Positions 7,676 to 17,407 are shown, counted from the first letter of the stretch. The stretch: 46,798 nt of DNA from an uncultured Candidatus Altimarinota bacterium (GCA_947311645.1 CAMZKZ010000002.1:1-46798), one strand, 5' to 3'. Made by a program: numbers and translations. Notes: a model not told the origin generated them from the letters alone.

Positions 7676-8659
7676 TTATAATCTTATACTTTTTTTTCCT
7701 TCTCGTTGAATTTCTTTTACTTCGACAAATTCAATGTTTTTGTCTTCTCGAGTATTATCGTGTAAAACAATATATTTTTTCTTTTGAAATGTTATATAGT
7801 CTCCAACTTCTACAGTTTCTTTTGTAAAGTGTATAATTCGTTTACTTATATATTTTTCTAGTAATGCATTGTGAATTTCTGGAAGAATATCAAAGTGAAG
7901 ATCTATTAATTTTACGCGTTTTTGGTAATCGTCAAAATAAAAAATTCCTGGCCATGCATTAAATGCTGTGTATTTTTTTGATAATTCTGTTTTTGAAATA
8001 GTTGTAAGGTCTACTTCTCCATCGGATTTTTGAAATTTTCCACAATAACTTGCCTGTTTTTCATTTTGCGGTGTGGGAGAAAGGGTGTGAAATTCTGTAA
8101 TGAGGGTATGTAAAAGGGATTTCCCTTTATGTGTCATTTCTTCTAATACTTGCGTATATGTTTTATTATATTTTTTTGATTGTTGGAGTGTTACTTTTTC
8201 TTGAAGATAAATATCTCCTGCATCCATTGCGGGAACAAGTGAAAAAATAGTGATTCCAGATTCTTTATTTCCTGCGAGTAATGCAGACTGAACAGGCGAT
8301 GCACCTCTGTATTGAGGAAGAAGTGAGAAGTGAAGGTTAAATGTTCCTGATGGTGGAATATCGATTACAGATTGAGGAATAAGTGTTCCATATGCGACGA
8401 TAATGAAAAAATCGGCACAGAGAATTTGAAGATCGGCAACAACATCTTCTGTAAAAACTTCTGGAGTAAAAACAGGAATATTGTTTTTTTGTGCTATTTT
8501 TTTTACTGGTGATGCGGTAAGAATTTTTTTTCTTCCAACATGTCTATCTGGGTTTGTAACCACGCCAACAACTTCTATTTCATGGCTACATTCATCTAAA
8601 AAATAACGAAGAATATCTGCAGAATGATCCGGTGTTCCAAAAAATACAATTTTTTTCAT
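7676..8659 (-). CDS. fmt: methionyl-tRNA formyltransferase
   Basis: Fmt formylates Met-tRNA-fMet with 10-formyl-THF to make the initiator substrate; the matching initiator tRNA is encoded at 526-600. The length of 327 residues is normal. The N-terminal Rossmann/formyltransferase domain starts IVFFGTPDHSADIL. The catalytic region contains NLHFSLLPQYRGASPVQSA, with Asn, His and the SLLP loop, and then DAGDIY. A C-terminal OB-like domain runs from about 215 on. Upstream is murF-like, 30 bases away on the same strand; downstream is rnpB. The ATG at 8657-8659 is the only plausible start. Confidence 0.96.
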   Translation of the reverse strand: MKKIVFFGTPDHSADILRYFLDECSHEIEVVGVVTNPDRHVGRKKILTASPVKKIAQKNNIPVFTPEVFTEDVVADLQILCADFFIIVAYGTLIPQSVIDIPPSGTFNLHFSLLPQYRGASPVQSALLAGNKESGITIFSLVPAMDAGDIYLQEKVTLQQSKKYNKTYTQVLEEMTHKGKSLLHTLITEFHTLSPTPQNEKQASYCGKFQKSDGEVDLTTISKTELSKKYTAFNAWPGIFYFDDYQKRVKLIDLHFDILPEIHNALLEKYISKRIIHFTKETVEVGDYITFQKKKYIVLHDNTREDKNIEFVEVKEIQREGKKSIRL

Positions 8660-8689
8660 AGAGATAAATAAGAGGGAAAGATTTTTATG

Positions 8690-10183
8690 TTAATAATTAT
8701 CAGATAAATCATTTTGGAATACTATAGTGTCTCCTTTTCGAAGGATATTTGCAAGATCGGCATGTGCTTCAAAGGCAGTTTTATAGGTTTTTATTATCAT
8801 ATTATGATTATTTCCAATGCATTCTAGCATATATTCTGTATTGGTGTTGAGGATAACGAGAAGTACATCAATATATTGAGGATAGAGTTTTGCAAGTTTT
8901 TCATGAGTACTCTTTGCATCGTTTCCGAGTTCTACAATTCCGGGTGTTAAGACAATCTTTCGACCGTTCGCTCTTTTGAGTGTTTTGAGTCCAGATATAA
9001 AACCATTAAGGTTTCCATTGTAGCTATCGTCTATAACGGTTACTCCGGTTTGTTTGTTATGTATTACTTCAAGTCGATGTGGAACATGGTCTAATTTTTG
9101 TATTCCAGTAGTAATATTTTCTTCTGATAACTCTAAAGTTTCTGCAATGTGTAAACAAAAATAAAGAGATGAAACAATATGGTCTGCAATGAGTTTTGTT
9201 TTGCACTGTATATATTTTGAATTATATTTATATTCAAAGCTAATTCCAGAAAAATCTGGTAAATATTCTATGTTTTGAAGAGTTGTATTATTTTTTATAT
9301 CTCCATTTACGAGCATAATTTCAAGAGTTTTGGGCAGTGTATCTTTTTTGTTCTTTTGAAATTCTTCATGATAATTTTTTATCGTTGTATCTGAAATATT
9401 GAGAAATGCTTTTTGTGTTGTTGCTTCTACAATTTCAAATTTTGCTTTTTTAATATTTTCATGACTTCCAAATCTTTCGAGGTGCTGGTTTCCAATTGCT
9501 GTTAAAAAAGAATAATCTGGTTGAATAAACTCACAAATACTTTTAATTTCTCCAATACAAAATGCTCCCATTTCCAAGAGTATAATATCGGATTGTTCGA
9601 TTTCTGTTGTATTTTGTAGTACATAATTTGCAATTCCTAAATCTGTATTTATATTTCCAGGAACAAGAAAAACAGTATATTTTTCCGATAATAAAGATTG
9701 TAAAATTGTTTTAATTGTTGTTTTCCCATATGATCCAGTTATTCCAATACTTATAAACTGTGGATTTTTTTTTCGTATATTTTGTAGTAATTTTTTTGCA
9801 TTATTTAAAATTTTCTTTTTTTGAAATGAAAGAAGCGGAGAAAGTAAATAATCTGCAATAATGATATGAAAAGGTATGAATGCAAATACTAATATGATGT
9901 TAAGTACGAAGAAAAATATGAAAGCATAATCTAGAATGTTTTGGTAATGTAGACTAAAAATCATTGAAATATCAGAGTGAAGATCTCTGTATACAAAATA
10001 ATAAAAATCTACAATAAACAAAACAAGAGAGAGGAATATCAGTATTTTAGCTCGTAGGGTCCAATCAATTTTTCCTCGTTTTTGTAAATTGAACCAATTA
10101 AGATGAGAATATGCAAATTGTAAAAATCTGTTTCGGTCGTAATGTTCAGATTGAAAAATATAGAGTAATTGAGAAAAAATCAT
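8690..10183 (-). CDS. murF: MurF-type Mur ligase with N-terminal membrane region
   Basis: MurF adds D-Ala-D-Ala to UDP-MurNAc-tripeptide, the last cytoplasmic step of the peptidoglycan precursor. The Mur ligase core begins near residue 143 with the ATP loop GITGSYGKTT. It continues with QHLERFG, the metal/substrate region, and the MurF-like DDSYNGN motif before a C-terminal domain. The first ~140 residues are extra compared with E. coli MurF: a basic segment and two hydrophobic helices (about 44-64 and 85-109), which should tether the enzyme to the membrane. The usual MurF N-terminal substrate domain is not obvious, so another amide ligase specificity cannot be excluded. It lies 30 bases upstream of fmt and is probably co-transcribed with it. 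Confidence 0.85.
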   Translation of the reverse strand: MIFSQLLYIFQSEHYDRNRFLQFAYSHLNWFNLQKRGKIDWTLRAKILIFLSLVLFIVDFYYFVYRDLHSDISMIFSLHYQNILDYAFIFFFVLNIILVFAFIPFHIIIADYLLSPLLSFQKKKILNNAKKLLQNIRKKNPQFISIGITGSYGKTTIKTILQSLLSEKYTVFLVPGNINTDLGIANYVLQNTTEIEQSDIILLEMGAFCIGEIKSICEFIQPDYSFLTAIGNQHLERFGSHENIKKAKFEIVEATTQKAFLNISDTTIKNYHEEFQKNKKDTLPKTLEIMLVNGDIKNNTTLQNIEYLPDFSGISFEYKYNSKYIQCKTKLIADHIVSSLYFCLHIAETLELSEENITTGIQKLDHVPHRLEVIHNKQTGVTVIDDSYNGNLNGFISGLKTLKRANGRKIVLTPGIVELGNDAKSTHEKLAKLYPQYIDVLLVILNTNTEYMLECIGNNHNMIIKTYKTAFEAHADLANILRKGDTIVFQNDLSDNY

Positions 10184-10308
10184 ATCTATAAAAATAGTGA
10201 AAAAATAGGAATTAATCGTGTATGTATTATGCAGAACTGAAGAAAAAGGTACAATACCTTTACAAAAAGAGGTAGTATATTAATGTCTATTTTTTACATA
10301 TATCAATT

Positions 10309-11550
10309 ATGAATTTGCAAGCAAAATGTCCACAGTGTTCGTATGAATTTTCTTTGTCGGAAGAATTACAAAAAGGAGTAGAAGAAAAATGGAAAAAATA
10401 TTCTGAAGAAAAAGCAGTGGAGGCAAAAAAACATTACGAAGAGACTTTGCAAAAAGAAAAGATTCAATTATGGAAAGTTGCACAAGAAAAAGCAGATGAA
10501 AAAATTAAATCAGAATATGATACAAAGGTAAAAAATCTTGAAAATCAAAATCTTGAAAATCAAAAAAAATTGGAAGAGTCGCAACAAAAAGAGTTGGAAT
10601 TTCTTAAAAAAGAAAGAGCTTTGGAGGAAAAGTCAAAAAATATAGAATTGGAACTGGAAAAAAAATTGCAAATACAACTGAAGGAAGAGCGTGAAAAACA
10701 AGAGAAAAAAATGGAAGAACAAATATCTGAAGAAAAAAGAAAAATAGAAGAAAATATTAAAAGCAAATTTTTAGATGATCATCGGTTAAAACTTGCAGAA
10801 AAAGATAAGCAAATGGAGCAAATGAAAAAATCGTTAGAAGATGCACAGCGAAGAGCAGAACAAGGCTCTATGCAGATTCAAGGAGATGTAAAAGAAAACG
10901 ATTTACGAGATATGTTACAAAAAGAATTTATTACAGATGTTATAGCAGATGTTCCAACGGGTATTCGTGGTGCAGATATTATTCAAACGGTACGAAACAA
11001 TTTAGGGCAAAAATCTGGAGTGATTGTATGGGAATCGAAAAATACAAAGAGTTGGACAGAAGGGTGGGTGCAAAAATTACGAGACGACCAAGCAAGTATT
11101 GGGGCGGATATTGCAATTTTAGTAACAAAAACATTGCCAGAGGGGGTTGAACAATACGAATTTAGAAATGGTGTGTGGGTAGTAAGTTATGGATTTGCTC
11201 TTTCTTTAGTGTCATTATTACGATTTCATATTTTAGAAATTGGAGTGGTAAAATCAAGCATGGAAGGAAAAGATGAAAAAATGAATATGCTGTATGAGTA
11301 TTTATCATCTCCGCAATTTAAAAATAAAATAGAAAATATTGTTGATGCATTTTCAAGCATGAAGTCTGATTTAGATGCAGAAAAAAGAGCATTTCAAAAG
11401 CATTGGAGTAAGCGAGAAAAGCAATTAGAACGAGTAATGTTGAACACAACAAGTTTTTATGGAGATTTGCAAGGAATTGCAGGAAATTCTTTACCACAAG
11501 TTTCAGCATTAGAATTACCATCAGAGGGAGAAGACGGGGAATTGTTTTAG
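10309..11550 (+). CDS. DUF2130-type coiled-coil protein with nuclease-like C-terminal domain
   Basis: This is a 413-residue protein. A short N-terminal CPQC motif (a half zinc knuckle) is followed by a long Lys/Glu-rich coiled coil (about residues 20-195). A conserved C-terminal domain (about 198-345) then begins ENDLRDMLQKEF and contains GADIIQTV, VIVWESKNTKSW and LRDDQASIGADIAILVT. That pattern matches DUF2130, which resembles the PD-(D/E)xK nuclease fold: E and K of WESKNTK would be catalytic. The overall build is RmuC-like. The function is not established; a DNA-processing role is inferred from the fold. It is divergent from murF, with 125 bases of shared upstream sequence. It ends in TAG. 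Confidence 0.8.
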   Translation: MNLQAKCPQCSYEFSLSEELQKGVEEKWKKYSEEKAVEAKKHYEETLQKEKIQLWKVAQEKADEKIKSEYDTKVKNLENQNLENQKKLEESQQKELEFLKKERALEEKSKNIELELEKKLQIQLKEEREKQEKKMEEQISEEKRKIEENIKSKFLDDHRLKLAEKDKQMEQMKKSLEDAQRRAEQGSMQIQGDVKENDLRDMLQKEFITDVIADVPTGIRGADIIQTVRNNLGQKSGVIVWESKNTKSWTEGWVQKLRDDQASIGADIAILVTKTLPEGVEQYEFRNGVWVVSYGFALSLVSLLRFHILEIGVVKSSMEGKDEKMNMLYEYLSSPQFKNKIENIVDAFSSMKSDLDAEKRAFQKHWSKREKQLERVMLNTTSFYGDLQGIAGNSLPQVSALELPSEGEDGELF

Positions 11551-11602
11551 TGTTTGTGTTAATACCTCTTCTCTTTCGGATTACTCCTTGTTCCTTTATG
11601 TG

Positions 11603-12259
11603 TTATGCGTATTTTTTAAATTGTAAATATGCAAGTGCCCAAAAAAGTTGAGCCAATGCAAAATATAGAGAGTCGAGTGCAAAATATATTCCGACTGCAT
11701 AGCTGATAGCGTATAATCGTGCTGGTGTTAAAAATGAAATAATATGTACATATTTGCTGAATATGGTTTTAAATAATCCTAGTAATGCAAAGGGTAGAGA
11801 GTACCAATTAATTATTCCAAGAGCATGAATAGATATAATATCTGAAACTCCATAAAAAAATTGTGGATTATGAAAAAAATTTGATGCTCGTGTTCCATTT
11901 CGCTGATGTTGGCTTACAAAAAAATGTCCAATTGCCCAAAAAACAAATGCTCCTGCTGCGATATGCGAGGATATGGCATTTGTATCGAATGAAAAGGTGG
12001 CGTTAGATTGTAGTAACTGTAATTCTATGGAAATCGCAGTAAAGATATTTACAATAGCTAAAACAGTAAAAGGGATACCTATTTTTTTATTATAATATAT
12101 TTCAAAAAATTTAGCACAAAATACAAAAAAAGTTATGAATATATTTGCATACAGTCCAAATGGTCCCGCTTTATATAAAGCTAAAAATGTATTTCCAATC
12201 ATAAATAATGTTGCAGGGTATTGTAATGCGGAATATATAGAATAGAAAAAATGTTTCAT
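11603..12259 (-). CDS. polytopic membrane protein, unknown
   Basis: This 218-residue hydrophobic protein has about six predicted membrane helices (near residues 15-35, 36-58, 62-80, 100-115, 150-168 and 185-212). Short basic loops such as HQRNGTRASN lie between helices. Aromatic and small residues in the helices and paired GNT and GPFG turns suggest a small channel or transporter-like protein, but I recognise no family. It is convergent with the DUF2130 gene (52 bases between stops, no strong hairpin) and divergent from topA (179 bases). The ATG at 12257-12259 precedes a short basic start (MKHFFYSIY). Confidence 0.7.
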   Translation of the reverse strand: MKHFFYSIYSALQYPATLFMIGNTFLALYKAGPFGLYANIFITFFVFCAKFFEIYYNKKIGIPFTVLAIVNIFTAISIELQLLQSNATFSFDTNAISSHIAAGAFVFWAIGHFFVSQHQRNGTRASNFFHNPQFFYGVSDIISIHALGIINWYSLPFALLGLFKTIFSKYVHIISFLTPARLYAISYAVGIYFALDSLYFALAQLFWALAYLQFKKYA

Positions 12260-12438
12260 GTATGGGAAGTGTAAGTGTGTAATGGTAGTATGAGTGTATC
12301 AAGAAAATATGTATGAATAGAATGGAAGAACATATTTTGATGTTAGAACAGCAGTGAAATAAAAAAATATCGCATTTTTTTTGTTTTTTCTATACTATTT
12401 GCATAAAATAATATTTATAAATATTTGTAATATATCGT

Positions 12439-14925
12439 ATGGCTAAAAATCTTGTAATAGTGGAGTCTCCTGCAAAAGCAAAAACTATCGAAAAATACCT
12501 AGGAAAAGATTTTGTAGTGAAATCAAGTTTTGGGCATATTCGAGATTTGCCAAAAAGTGGAATGTCTATAGATATTGAAGGTGGGACATTTGAACCAATT
12601 TATGAAATTTCACAGGGAAAAAATAAGGTTGTAAATGAGCTAAAGCGAGAGGTTAAAAAAGCAGATATTGTATGGCTGGCAGCCGACGATGACCGAGAAG
12701 GGGAAGCTATTGCATGGCATTTATACGAAGCATTGGGGTTAAAAAATAAAGAAAATAAAAGAATTGTTTTTCATGAAATTACAAAAAAAGCAGTAACGCA
12801 TGCAGTTGCAAATCCGGTTACATTAAATAAAAATTTGGTCGATGCACAGCAAGCACGACGAGTTTTAGATAGGCTTGTAGGGTATGAATTATCTCCTGTA
12901 TTATGGCGAAAAATTCAAGCTGGGCTTTCTGCGGGACGAGTACAAAGTGTTGCAGTTCGAATTGTTGTAGAGCGAGAACAAGAAATCGAAAAGTTTGAAG
13001 CGAACTCTGTATATAAAGTTATTGCAAGTTTTACATTGCGAAGCGGTGAAACACTTTCTGGAGAATTGCCAACAAAGTTTGCAACAAAAGAGCAAGCAAA
13101 GGCTTTTTTAGAACAGTGTATTGTTGCAGATTTTCAAATTGAATCAGTTGAAAAAAAACCATCAAAACGAAATCCATCAGCTCCATTTACAACATCAACA
13201 TTGCAACAAGCTGCATCTACGCGACTTGGTTTTTCTGTAAAACAAACAATGATGCTTGCACAGAGATTGTATGAGGCAGGGAAAATTACATATATGCGTA
13301 CAGATTCTGTGAACTTATCTGGTGATGCTGTAGCAAATGCGGTAAAAAATATTACGCAAAAATATGGAAAAGATTTTGTAGAAACTCGTACATTTAAAAC
13401 AAAATCAAAAGGTGCACAAGAAGCCCATGAAGCAATTCGTCCAACTGATTTTTCTGTTGAAAAAGCAGGATTTGATGAACAGCAAAAAAAACTCTATACA
13501 TTGATTTGGCAAAGAACAATTGCATCGCAAATGGCACCAGCTCAGCTCGAACGAACAACAGTTACTATCGGAGATGCAAATACAACACAGCATCTTGATT
13601 CTGCATTTACGGCAAAAGGCGAAATTGTTACATTTGAAGGATTTTTAAAAGCCTATGGTGCCGATGATAAAGATAAACTGTTGCCAAATGTATTAGTTGG
13701 AGACATGGTAAAACTTGAAGAATTATCAAGTCGAGAAACATTTTCAAAACCACCAGCACGATATACAGAGGCATCGCTTGTAAAAATTTTAGAAGAAAAA
13801 GGGATTGGGAGGCCTTCTACATTTGCTCCAACTATTTCAACAATTCAAGCACGAGGGTATATTATAAAAGGAGAAGCAGATGGAGAAGAAAGAAAATATA
13901 TAACTCTGCGATTAGATGATGAGAAAAAAAATATTACAGAGCTTGTATTATCAGAAAAAACAGGGAGTAATAAAGGGAAGTTGATTCCAACTTCGATAGG
14001 GGTTGTTGTAAATACATTTTTAACAACGCATTTTTCACAAATTGTAGACTATGATTTTACAAAAAATGTAGAAGAAGAATTTGATGATATTGCAGAAGGA
14101 AAAACACAATGGAATAAAATGATTTCAGGGTTTTATGGTGATTTCAAGAAAAATATCGATGTGAAAATGGATACGGTAGATAGAGCCGAAGCAATAAATG
14201 AAAGAGTTTTAGGGGTAGATGAAAAAACTGGAAAACCACTTTCTGTTCGAGTTGGTCGATTTGGTGCATATGCACAAATTGGAACAAAAGACGATGAAGA
14301 AAAACCTACATTTGCCTCGTTGAGACCTGGTCAGCATATGGATACTATAACATTTGAAGAAGCTCTTGAGTTATTTAAAATGCCACGACTGGTTGGAAAA
14401 ACACAAGAAGGGCACGATATTAAAGCAAATTATGGGCGATTTGGTCCGTATATAATGTTTAAAGATGATACAGCTGGAAAAGTATTGTATCAATCACTTG
14501 CCAAAATAAATGCAGATCCAATGGATGTTACATTAGAACAATGTTTAGAATTGGTTGCATTTAAAAAGCAGGCAGAAATAGAGAAATACATCAAAAATTT
14601 TAAAGATGATCCAGATGCAAAAACAGAAGAGGATAAAGCAATTGAAATTTTAAAAGGTCGATGGGGGCCATATGTTACAGATGGAGATAAAAATATTCGT
14701 GTTCCAAAAGAGATTGAAGATGCTACAACTCTTACTCTGAAAGACTGTAAAGATCTTTTGAAAAAAGCAAAACCTGGAAAGAAAAAGAAAGTTGTGAAGA
14801 AAAAAGCAGTAAAGAAAAACGCGGTGAAGAAAAAAGTGGTAAAAAAGCAGGTTGTGAAAAAGAAGACAACACCTAAAAAGACTGTTTCAAAAAAAGTACT
14901 GAAGAAACCTGTTGTGAAAAAATAA
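12439..14925 (+). CDS. topA: DNA topoisomerase I
   Basis: Type IA topoisomerase relaxes negative supercoils. The N-terminal Toprim domain begins NLVIVESPAKAKTIEKYLG and holds the acidic DDDREGEAIAWH metal site. The catalytic tyrosine is Y285 in KITYMRTDS. The decatenation/gate domains follow to about residue 570. The C-terminus carries topo-C repeats (VGRFGAYAQIG, YGRFGPYIMF, KGRWGPYVTDG) instead of the Cys4 zinc fingers of E. coli. The final ~55 residues are a Lys/Val-rich tail of KKKxVKK-type repeats, which would bind DNA electrostatically. At 828 residues the length is normal. leuD starts 25 bases downstream on the same strand. Confidence 0.97.
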   Translation: MAKNLVIVESPAKAKTIEKYLGKDFVVKSSFGHIRDLPKSGMSIDIEGGTFEPIYEISQGKNKVVNELKREVKKADIVWLAADDDREGEAIAWHLYEALGLKNKENKRIVFHEITKKAVTHAVANPVTLNKNLVDAQQARRVLDRLVGYELSPVLWRKIQAGLSAGRVQSVAVRIVVEREQEIEKFEANSVYKVIASFTLRSGETLSGELPTKFATKEQAKAFLEQCIVADFQIESVEKKPSKRNPSAPFTTSTLQQAASTRLGFSVKQTMMLAQRLYEAGKITYMRTDSVNLSGDAVANAVKNITQKYGKDFVETRTFKTKSKGAQEAHEAIRPTDFSVEKAGFDEQQKKLYTLIWQRTIASQMAPAQLERTTVTIGDANTTQHLDSAFTAKGEIVTFEGFLKAYGADDKDKLLPNVLVGDMVKLEELSSRETFSKPPARYTEASLVKILEEKGIGRPSTFAPTISTIQARGYIIKGEADGEERKYITLRLDDEKKNITELVLSEKTGSNKGKLIPTSIGVVVNTFLTTHFSQIVDYDFTKNVEEEFDDIAEGKTQWNKMISGFYGDFKKNIDVKMDTVDRAEAINERVLGVDEKTGKPLSVRVGRFGAYAQIGTKDDEEKPTFASLRPGQHMDTITFEEALELFKMPRLVGKTQEGHDIKANYGRFGPYIMFKDDTAGKVLYQSLAKINADPMDVTLEQCLELVAFKKQAEIEKYIKNFKDDPDAKTEEDKAIEILKGRWGPYVTDGDKNIRVPKEIEDATTLTLKDCKDLLKKAKPGKKKKVVKKKAVKKNAVKKKVVKKQVVKKKTTPKKTVSKKVLKKPVVKK

Positions 14926-14950
14926 TATAATTATAATTTTAACTAAAAAA

Positions 14951-15550
14951 ATGACAAATAATGCAACTTCGAAAAGCCATTTTGCAGAAATAACATCACG
15001 AACAATACAGTTAGATATGAAGGATATTGATACTGATATTATTATTCCTGCTGAATTTTTAAAAATTGTTACAAAAGAGGGGTTAGGAAAAAATGTTTTT
15101 TATAACCTTCGACAAAATGATGCAAATTTTCCAATGGATAGGGAAGAGTTTAAAGATGCAAGAATTGTGGTTGCAGGAAAAAACTTTGGATGTGGGTCAA
15201 GTCGTGAACATGCACCATGGGCATTAAAAGATGCAGGAGTAGATATTGTGATTTCAAGTGAATTTGCAGATATTTTTAAAGGAAATGCAGAAAAAAATGG
15301 GGTATTACCTGTTATATTAGATGAAAAAGTTGTTCAAAAACTGTTAAATAATCCAGAATTAGATGAGCTAACAGTAGATTTAGCATCGCAACGGGTTATT
15401 GAAAAAGATGGTTCTGTGCATTTATTTGAAATTGCAGAGTTTACCAAACGACGATTTTTAGAAAATATATCAGATCTTGATTATTTATTGGATCATGCAG
15501 ATGAAATTAGAAGTATAGAGAAAAAAAGAAAAGAGCATTTATATTTTTAG
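14951..15550 (+). CDS. leuD: 3-isopropylmalate dehydratase small subunit (LeuD-type)
   Basis: This is the small subunit of an aconitase-family hydro-lyase; LeuD with LeuC isomerises 2- to 3-isopropylmalate in leucine synthesis. The family signature is clear: DIDTDIIIPAEFLK near the start and GKNFGCGSSREHAPWAL (about residues 76-92), the swivel-domain substrate loop. The 199-residue length matches bacterial LeuD. No leuC, leuA or leuB is present in the window; the neighbours are topA (25 bases upstream) and ruvC (convergent, 3 bases between stops). The partner could be a distant LeuC or another aconitase-type large subunit, so the exact substrate is uncertain. Confidence 0.88.
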   Translation: MTNNATSKSHFAEITSRTIQLDMKDIDTDIIIPAEFLKIVTKEGLGKNVFYNLRQNDANFPMDREEFKDARIVVAGKNFGCGSSREHAPWALKDAGVDIVISSEFADIFKGNAEKNGVLPVILDEKVVQKLLNNPELDELTVDLASQRVIEKDGSVHLFEIAEFTKRRFLENISDLDYLLDHADEIRSIEKKRKEHLYF

Positions 15551-15553
15551 GGT

Positions 15554-16030
15554 TTATATTTCATCGCTTGCAAGTAATGCAATAGCGAGTGCATCAGCAG
15601 CATCATCGGGTTGTGGAATAGTATTGAGACCAAGTCGCATTTTAAGAATTGTTTGGAGTTGAAATTTTTCAGCTTGTCCATGTCCTACAATTTTACTTTT
15701 AATTTCGGTTGGAGAATATTCAATTATTTCGCATCCAGATTTCCTGCATAAAAATTCTATAACTCCTCTTGCTTCGGCAACACGAATAGCATTGTTTACA
15801 TTTTGTCCCCAAAACATTTTTTCTATAGCGAGAATCGTTGGGGAGTATTGTTGTAGAAGTTCAGATATATCCTGTGCGAGGTTGCAGAGTCTATCTTGAA
15901 ATATATCATTTTTATCTGTTGTTATTACACCAAAATCAAGTACTTCAAACGGAGAAGTACTTGATTTTTTTATGAGAATGGCAAATCCACATCGATCGTA
16001 TCCTGGGTCGATTCCGAGAATAGTATGCAT
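15554..16030 (-). CDS. ruvC: Holliday junction resolvase RuvC
   Basis: RuvC cleaves Holliday junctions symmetrically, working with RuvAB. The 158-residue length is normal. The acidic catalytic residues are visible: D7 in LGIDPGYDRCGFA, E69-region in LAIEKMFWG, and the C-terminal DDAADALAIAL pair. The NNAIRVAEARGVIEF helix is characteristic. ruvB is encoded at 29614 in this window, and ruvA is not seen. The start ATG lies 16 bases after the trxB stop on the same strand, so the genes are likely co-transcribed. The stop nearly touches that of convergent leuD. Confidence 0.95.
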   Translation of the reverse strand: MHTILGIDPGYDRCGFAILIKKSSTSPFEVLDFGVITTDKNDIFQDRLCNLAQDISELLQQYSPTILAIEKMFWGQNVNNAIRVAEARGVIEFLCRKSGCEIIEYSPTEIKSKIVGHGQAEKFQLQTILKMRLGLNTIPQPDDAADALAIALLASDEI

Positions 16031-16046
16031 GAAACAGTGTTATTGT

Positions 16047-16979
16047 TTAAAATTTTGATACATAGTTGAATATTGAATTTGCAGCAACTGCACCTTCTCC
16101 AACAGCCGTAGCAATTTGATGAAAATGGTTTGATCCTGTTGTAACATCACCGGCAGAGAATAATCCTGCATGATTTGGAAGTGCTTGTTCTTTTGTTACT
16201 TCAATATATCCACCTTTATCTTTTTCAATAGTGAACGGGTCGAGTAGGGCAGTATTTGGGTCTGCACCAATTTCTATGAAACATCCATCAAGGGTGAATT
16301 CTTTTCCATCGGTAGAAATAACTTTTTCGAGTTTGGTATCTCCTGCAAATTCTCCAATAGAAGTGTTATATACAATTTCTATGTTCTTTTTTTCCAGAAG
16401 TTTTTCTTGCCAAATTGGTTCTGCTCGCATTGTATCTTTTCGTACAAATAAATATACCTTTGGACAAAGGTCTGCCATATAAATAGCTGCTGTTACAGCA
16501 CTATCTCCTGCACCAACGATTCCAACAGTTTTTTCTTTAAAAAACATTCCGTCGCATGTTGCACAATATGTAACACCTTTTCCGTAAAATGTATCTTCCC
16601 CAATAGCTCCAAGTTTTCGATTTTTTGTTCCAAGAGCGAGAAGAACTGTTTTTGTTGTGAGGGTTTCTCCTGAGTATGCAAGATGAAGAGAGTATGTATT
16701 ATCTGCATTTTTTTCTATTGTTTTTACTTCATCCATTTTTGTTTCTGCTCCATATTCAACAGCAGATTCTTTAAATTTTTTCATTAATTCTGGTCCTTTT
16801 ATGCTTACAAAACCTGGATAATTTTCTATATCATGGGCGAGTGCACTTTGTCCTCCTTCTTGAAGTCCAATTACAAGTGTTTTGAGTTTGTATCGTACTG
16901 TGTATAAAGCAGCAGTATATCCTGCAGCTCCTGCACCAATAATAATAGTATCATAATCTGTTTGTGTAGGGTTCGTCAT
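16047..16979 (-). CDS. trxB: thioredoxin reductase (FAD/NAD(P)-disulfide oxidoreductase)
   Basis: TrxB reduces thioredoxin with NAD(P)H through FAD and a redox disulfide. The 310-residue, two-domain layout is typical. The FAD loop is IIGAGAAGYTAA (about residues 12-23). The active-site CATC is in VTYCATCDGMFF (about 137-148). The NAD(P) loop is VGIVGAGDSAVTAA. The FAD-binding end is GLFSAGDVTTG. The expected HRRxxxR phosphate-binding motif reads VRKDTMR, so some relaxation of NADPH preference is possible. It lies between ridA (41 bases upstream) and ruvC (16 bases downstream) on the minus strand. Confidence 0.95.
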   Translation of the reverse strand: MTNPTQTDYDTIIIGAGAAGYTAALYTVRYKLKTLVIGLQEGGQSALAHDIENYPGFVSIKGPELMKKFKESAVEYGAETKMDEVKTIEKNADNTYSLHLAYSGETLTTKTVLLALGTKNRKLGAIGEDTFYGKGVTYCATCDGMFFKEKTVGIVGAGDSAVTAAIYMADLCPKVYLFVRKDTMRAEPIWQEKLLEKKNIEIVYNTSIGEFAGDTKLEKVISTDGKEFTLDGCFIEIGADPNTALLDPFTIEKDKGGYIEVTKEQALPNHAGLFSAGDVTTGSNHFHQIATAVGEGAVAANSIFNYVSKF

Positions 16980-17020
16980 ATTTTTTTTGTAAATGTATAT
17001 AAAATGATAAATATATTGTA

Positions 17021-17407
17021 CTACAGAGTAGCAATAATTTCAATCTCAACTTTTGCATCAAGGGGAAGTTTTGCGACTTGAAAACAACTTCTCGCTGGAG
17101 GAGTAATATCTCCAAGAAATTCAGCATATCGTATATTTACTGCATCATAGTCATTAAGATCAGCAAGATAAATTACGACTTTTGCAATGTGTTCTTTTGT
17201 TATATTTCCTGCAGAAAGTAATGCTTCGATATTTGTAAAAACCTGTGTAAGTTCTGTGTCTAATGTTGCATTATTCATTTTCCCTTCGGGAGTGAGTGCG
17301 ATTTGTCCTGAAAAATAAAAAGTATTTCCTGCTTGTACGGCAGGTGAGTATGGAGCTGCTGGTTTTGCTGCATTTTCTGGGTAGATTGCTGTTATTTTTG
17401 TAGTCAT
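17021..17407 (-). CDS. ridA: RidA family reactive intermediate deaminase
   Basis: RidA hydrolyses reactive enamine/imine intermediates released by PLP enzymes. The 128-residue length is standard. The chorismate-mutase-like trimer signature is visible in AAPYSPAVQAGNTFYFSGQI near the N-terminus, IEALLSAGNITKEHIAKV in the middle, and the diagnostic C-terminal PARSCFQVAKLPLDAKVEIE, which includes the substrate-binding Arg. It is followed by trxB and ruvC on the same strand. Upstream, a TATAAT at 17427-17432 (minus strand) predicts a 5' leader of only about a dozen bases. Confidence 0.94.
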   Translation of the reverse strand: MTTKITAIYPENAAKPAAPYSPAVQAGNTFYFSGQIALTPEGKMNNATLDTELTQVFTNIEALLSAGNITKEHIAKVVIYLADLNDYDAVNIRYAEFLGDITPPARSCFQVAKLPLDAKVEIEIIATL

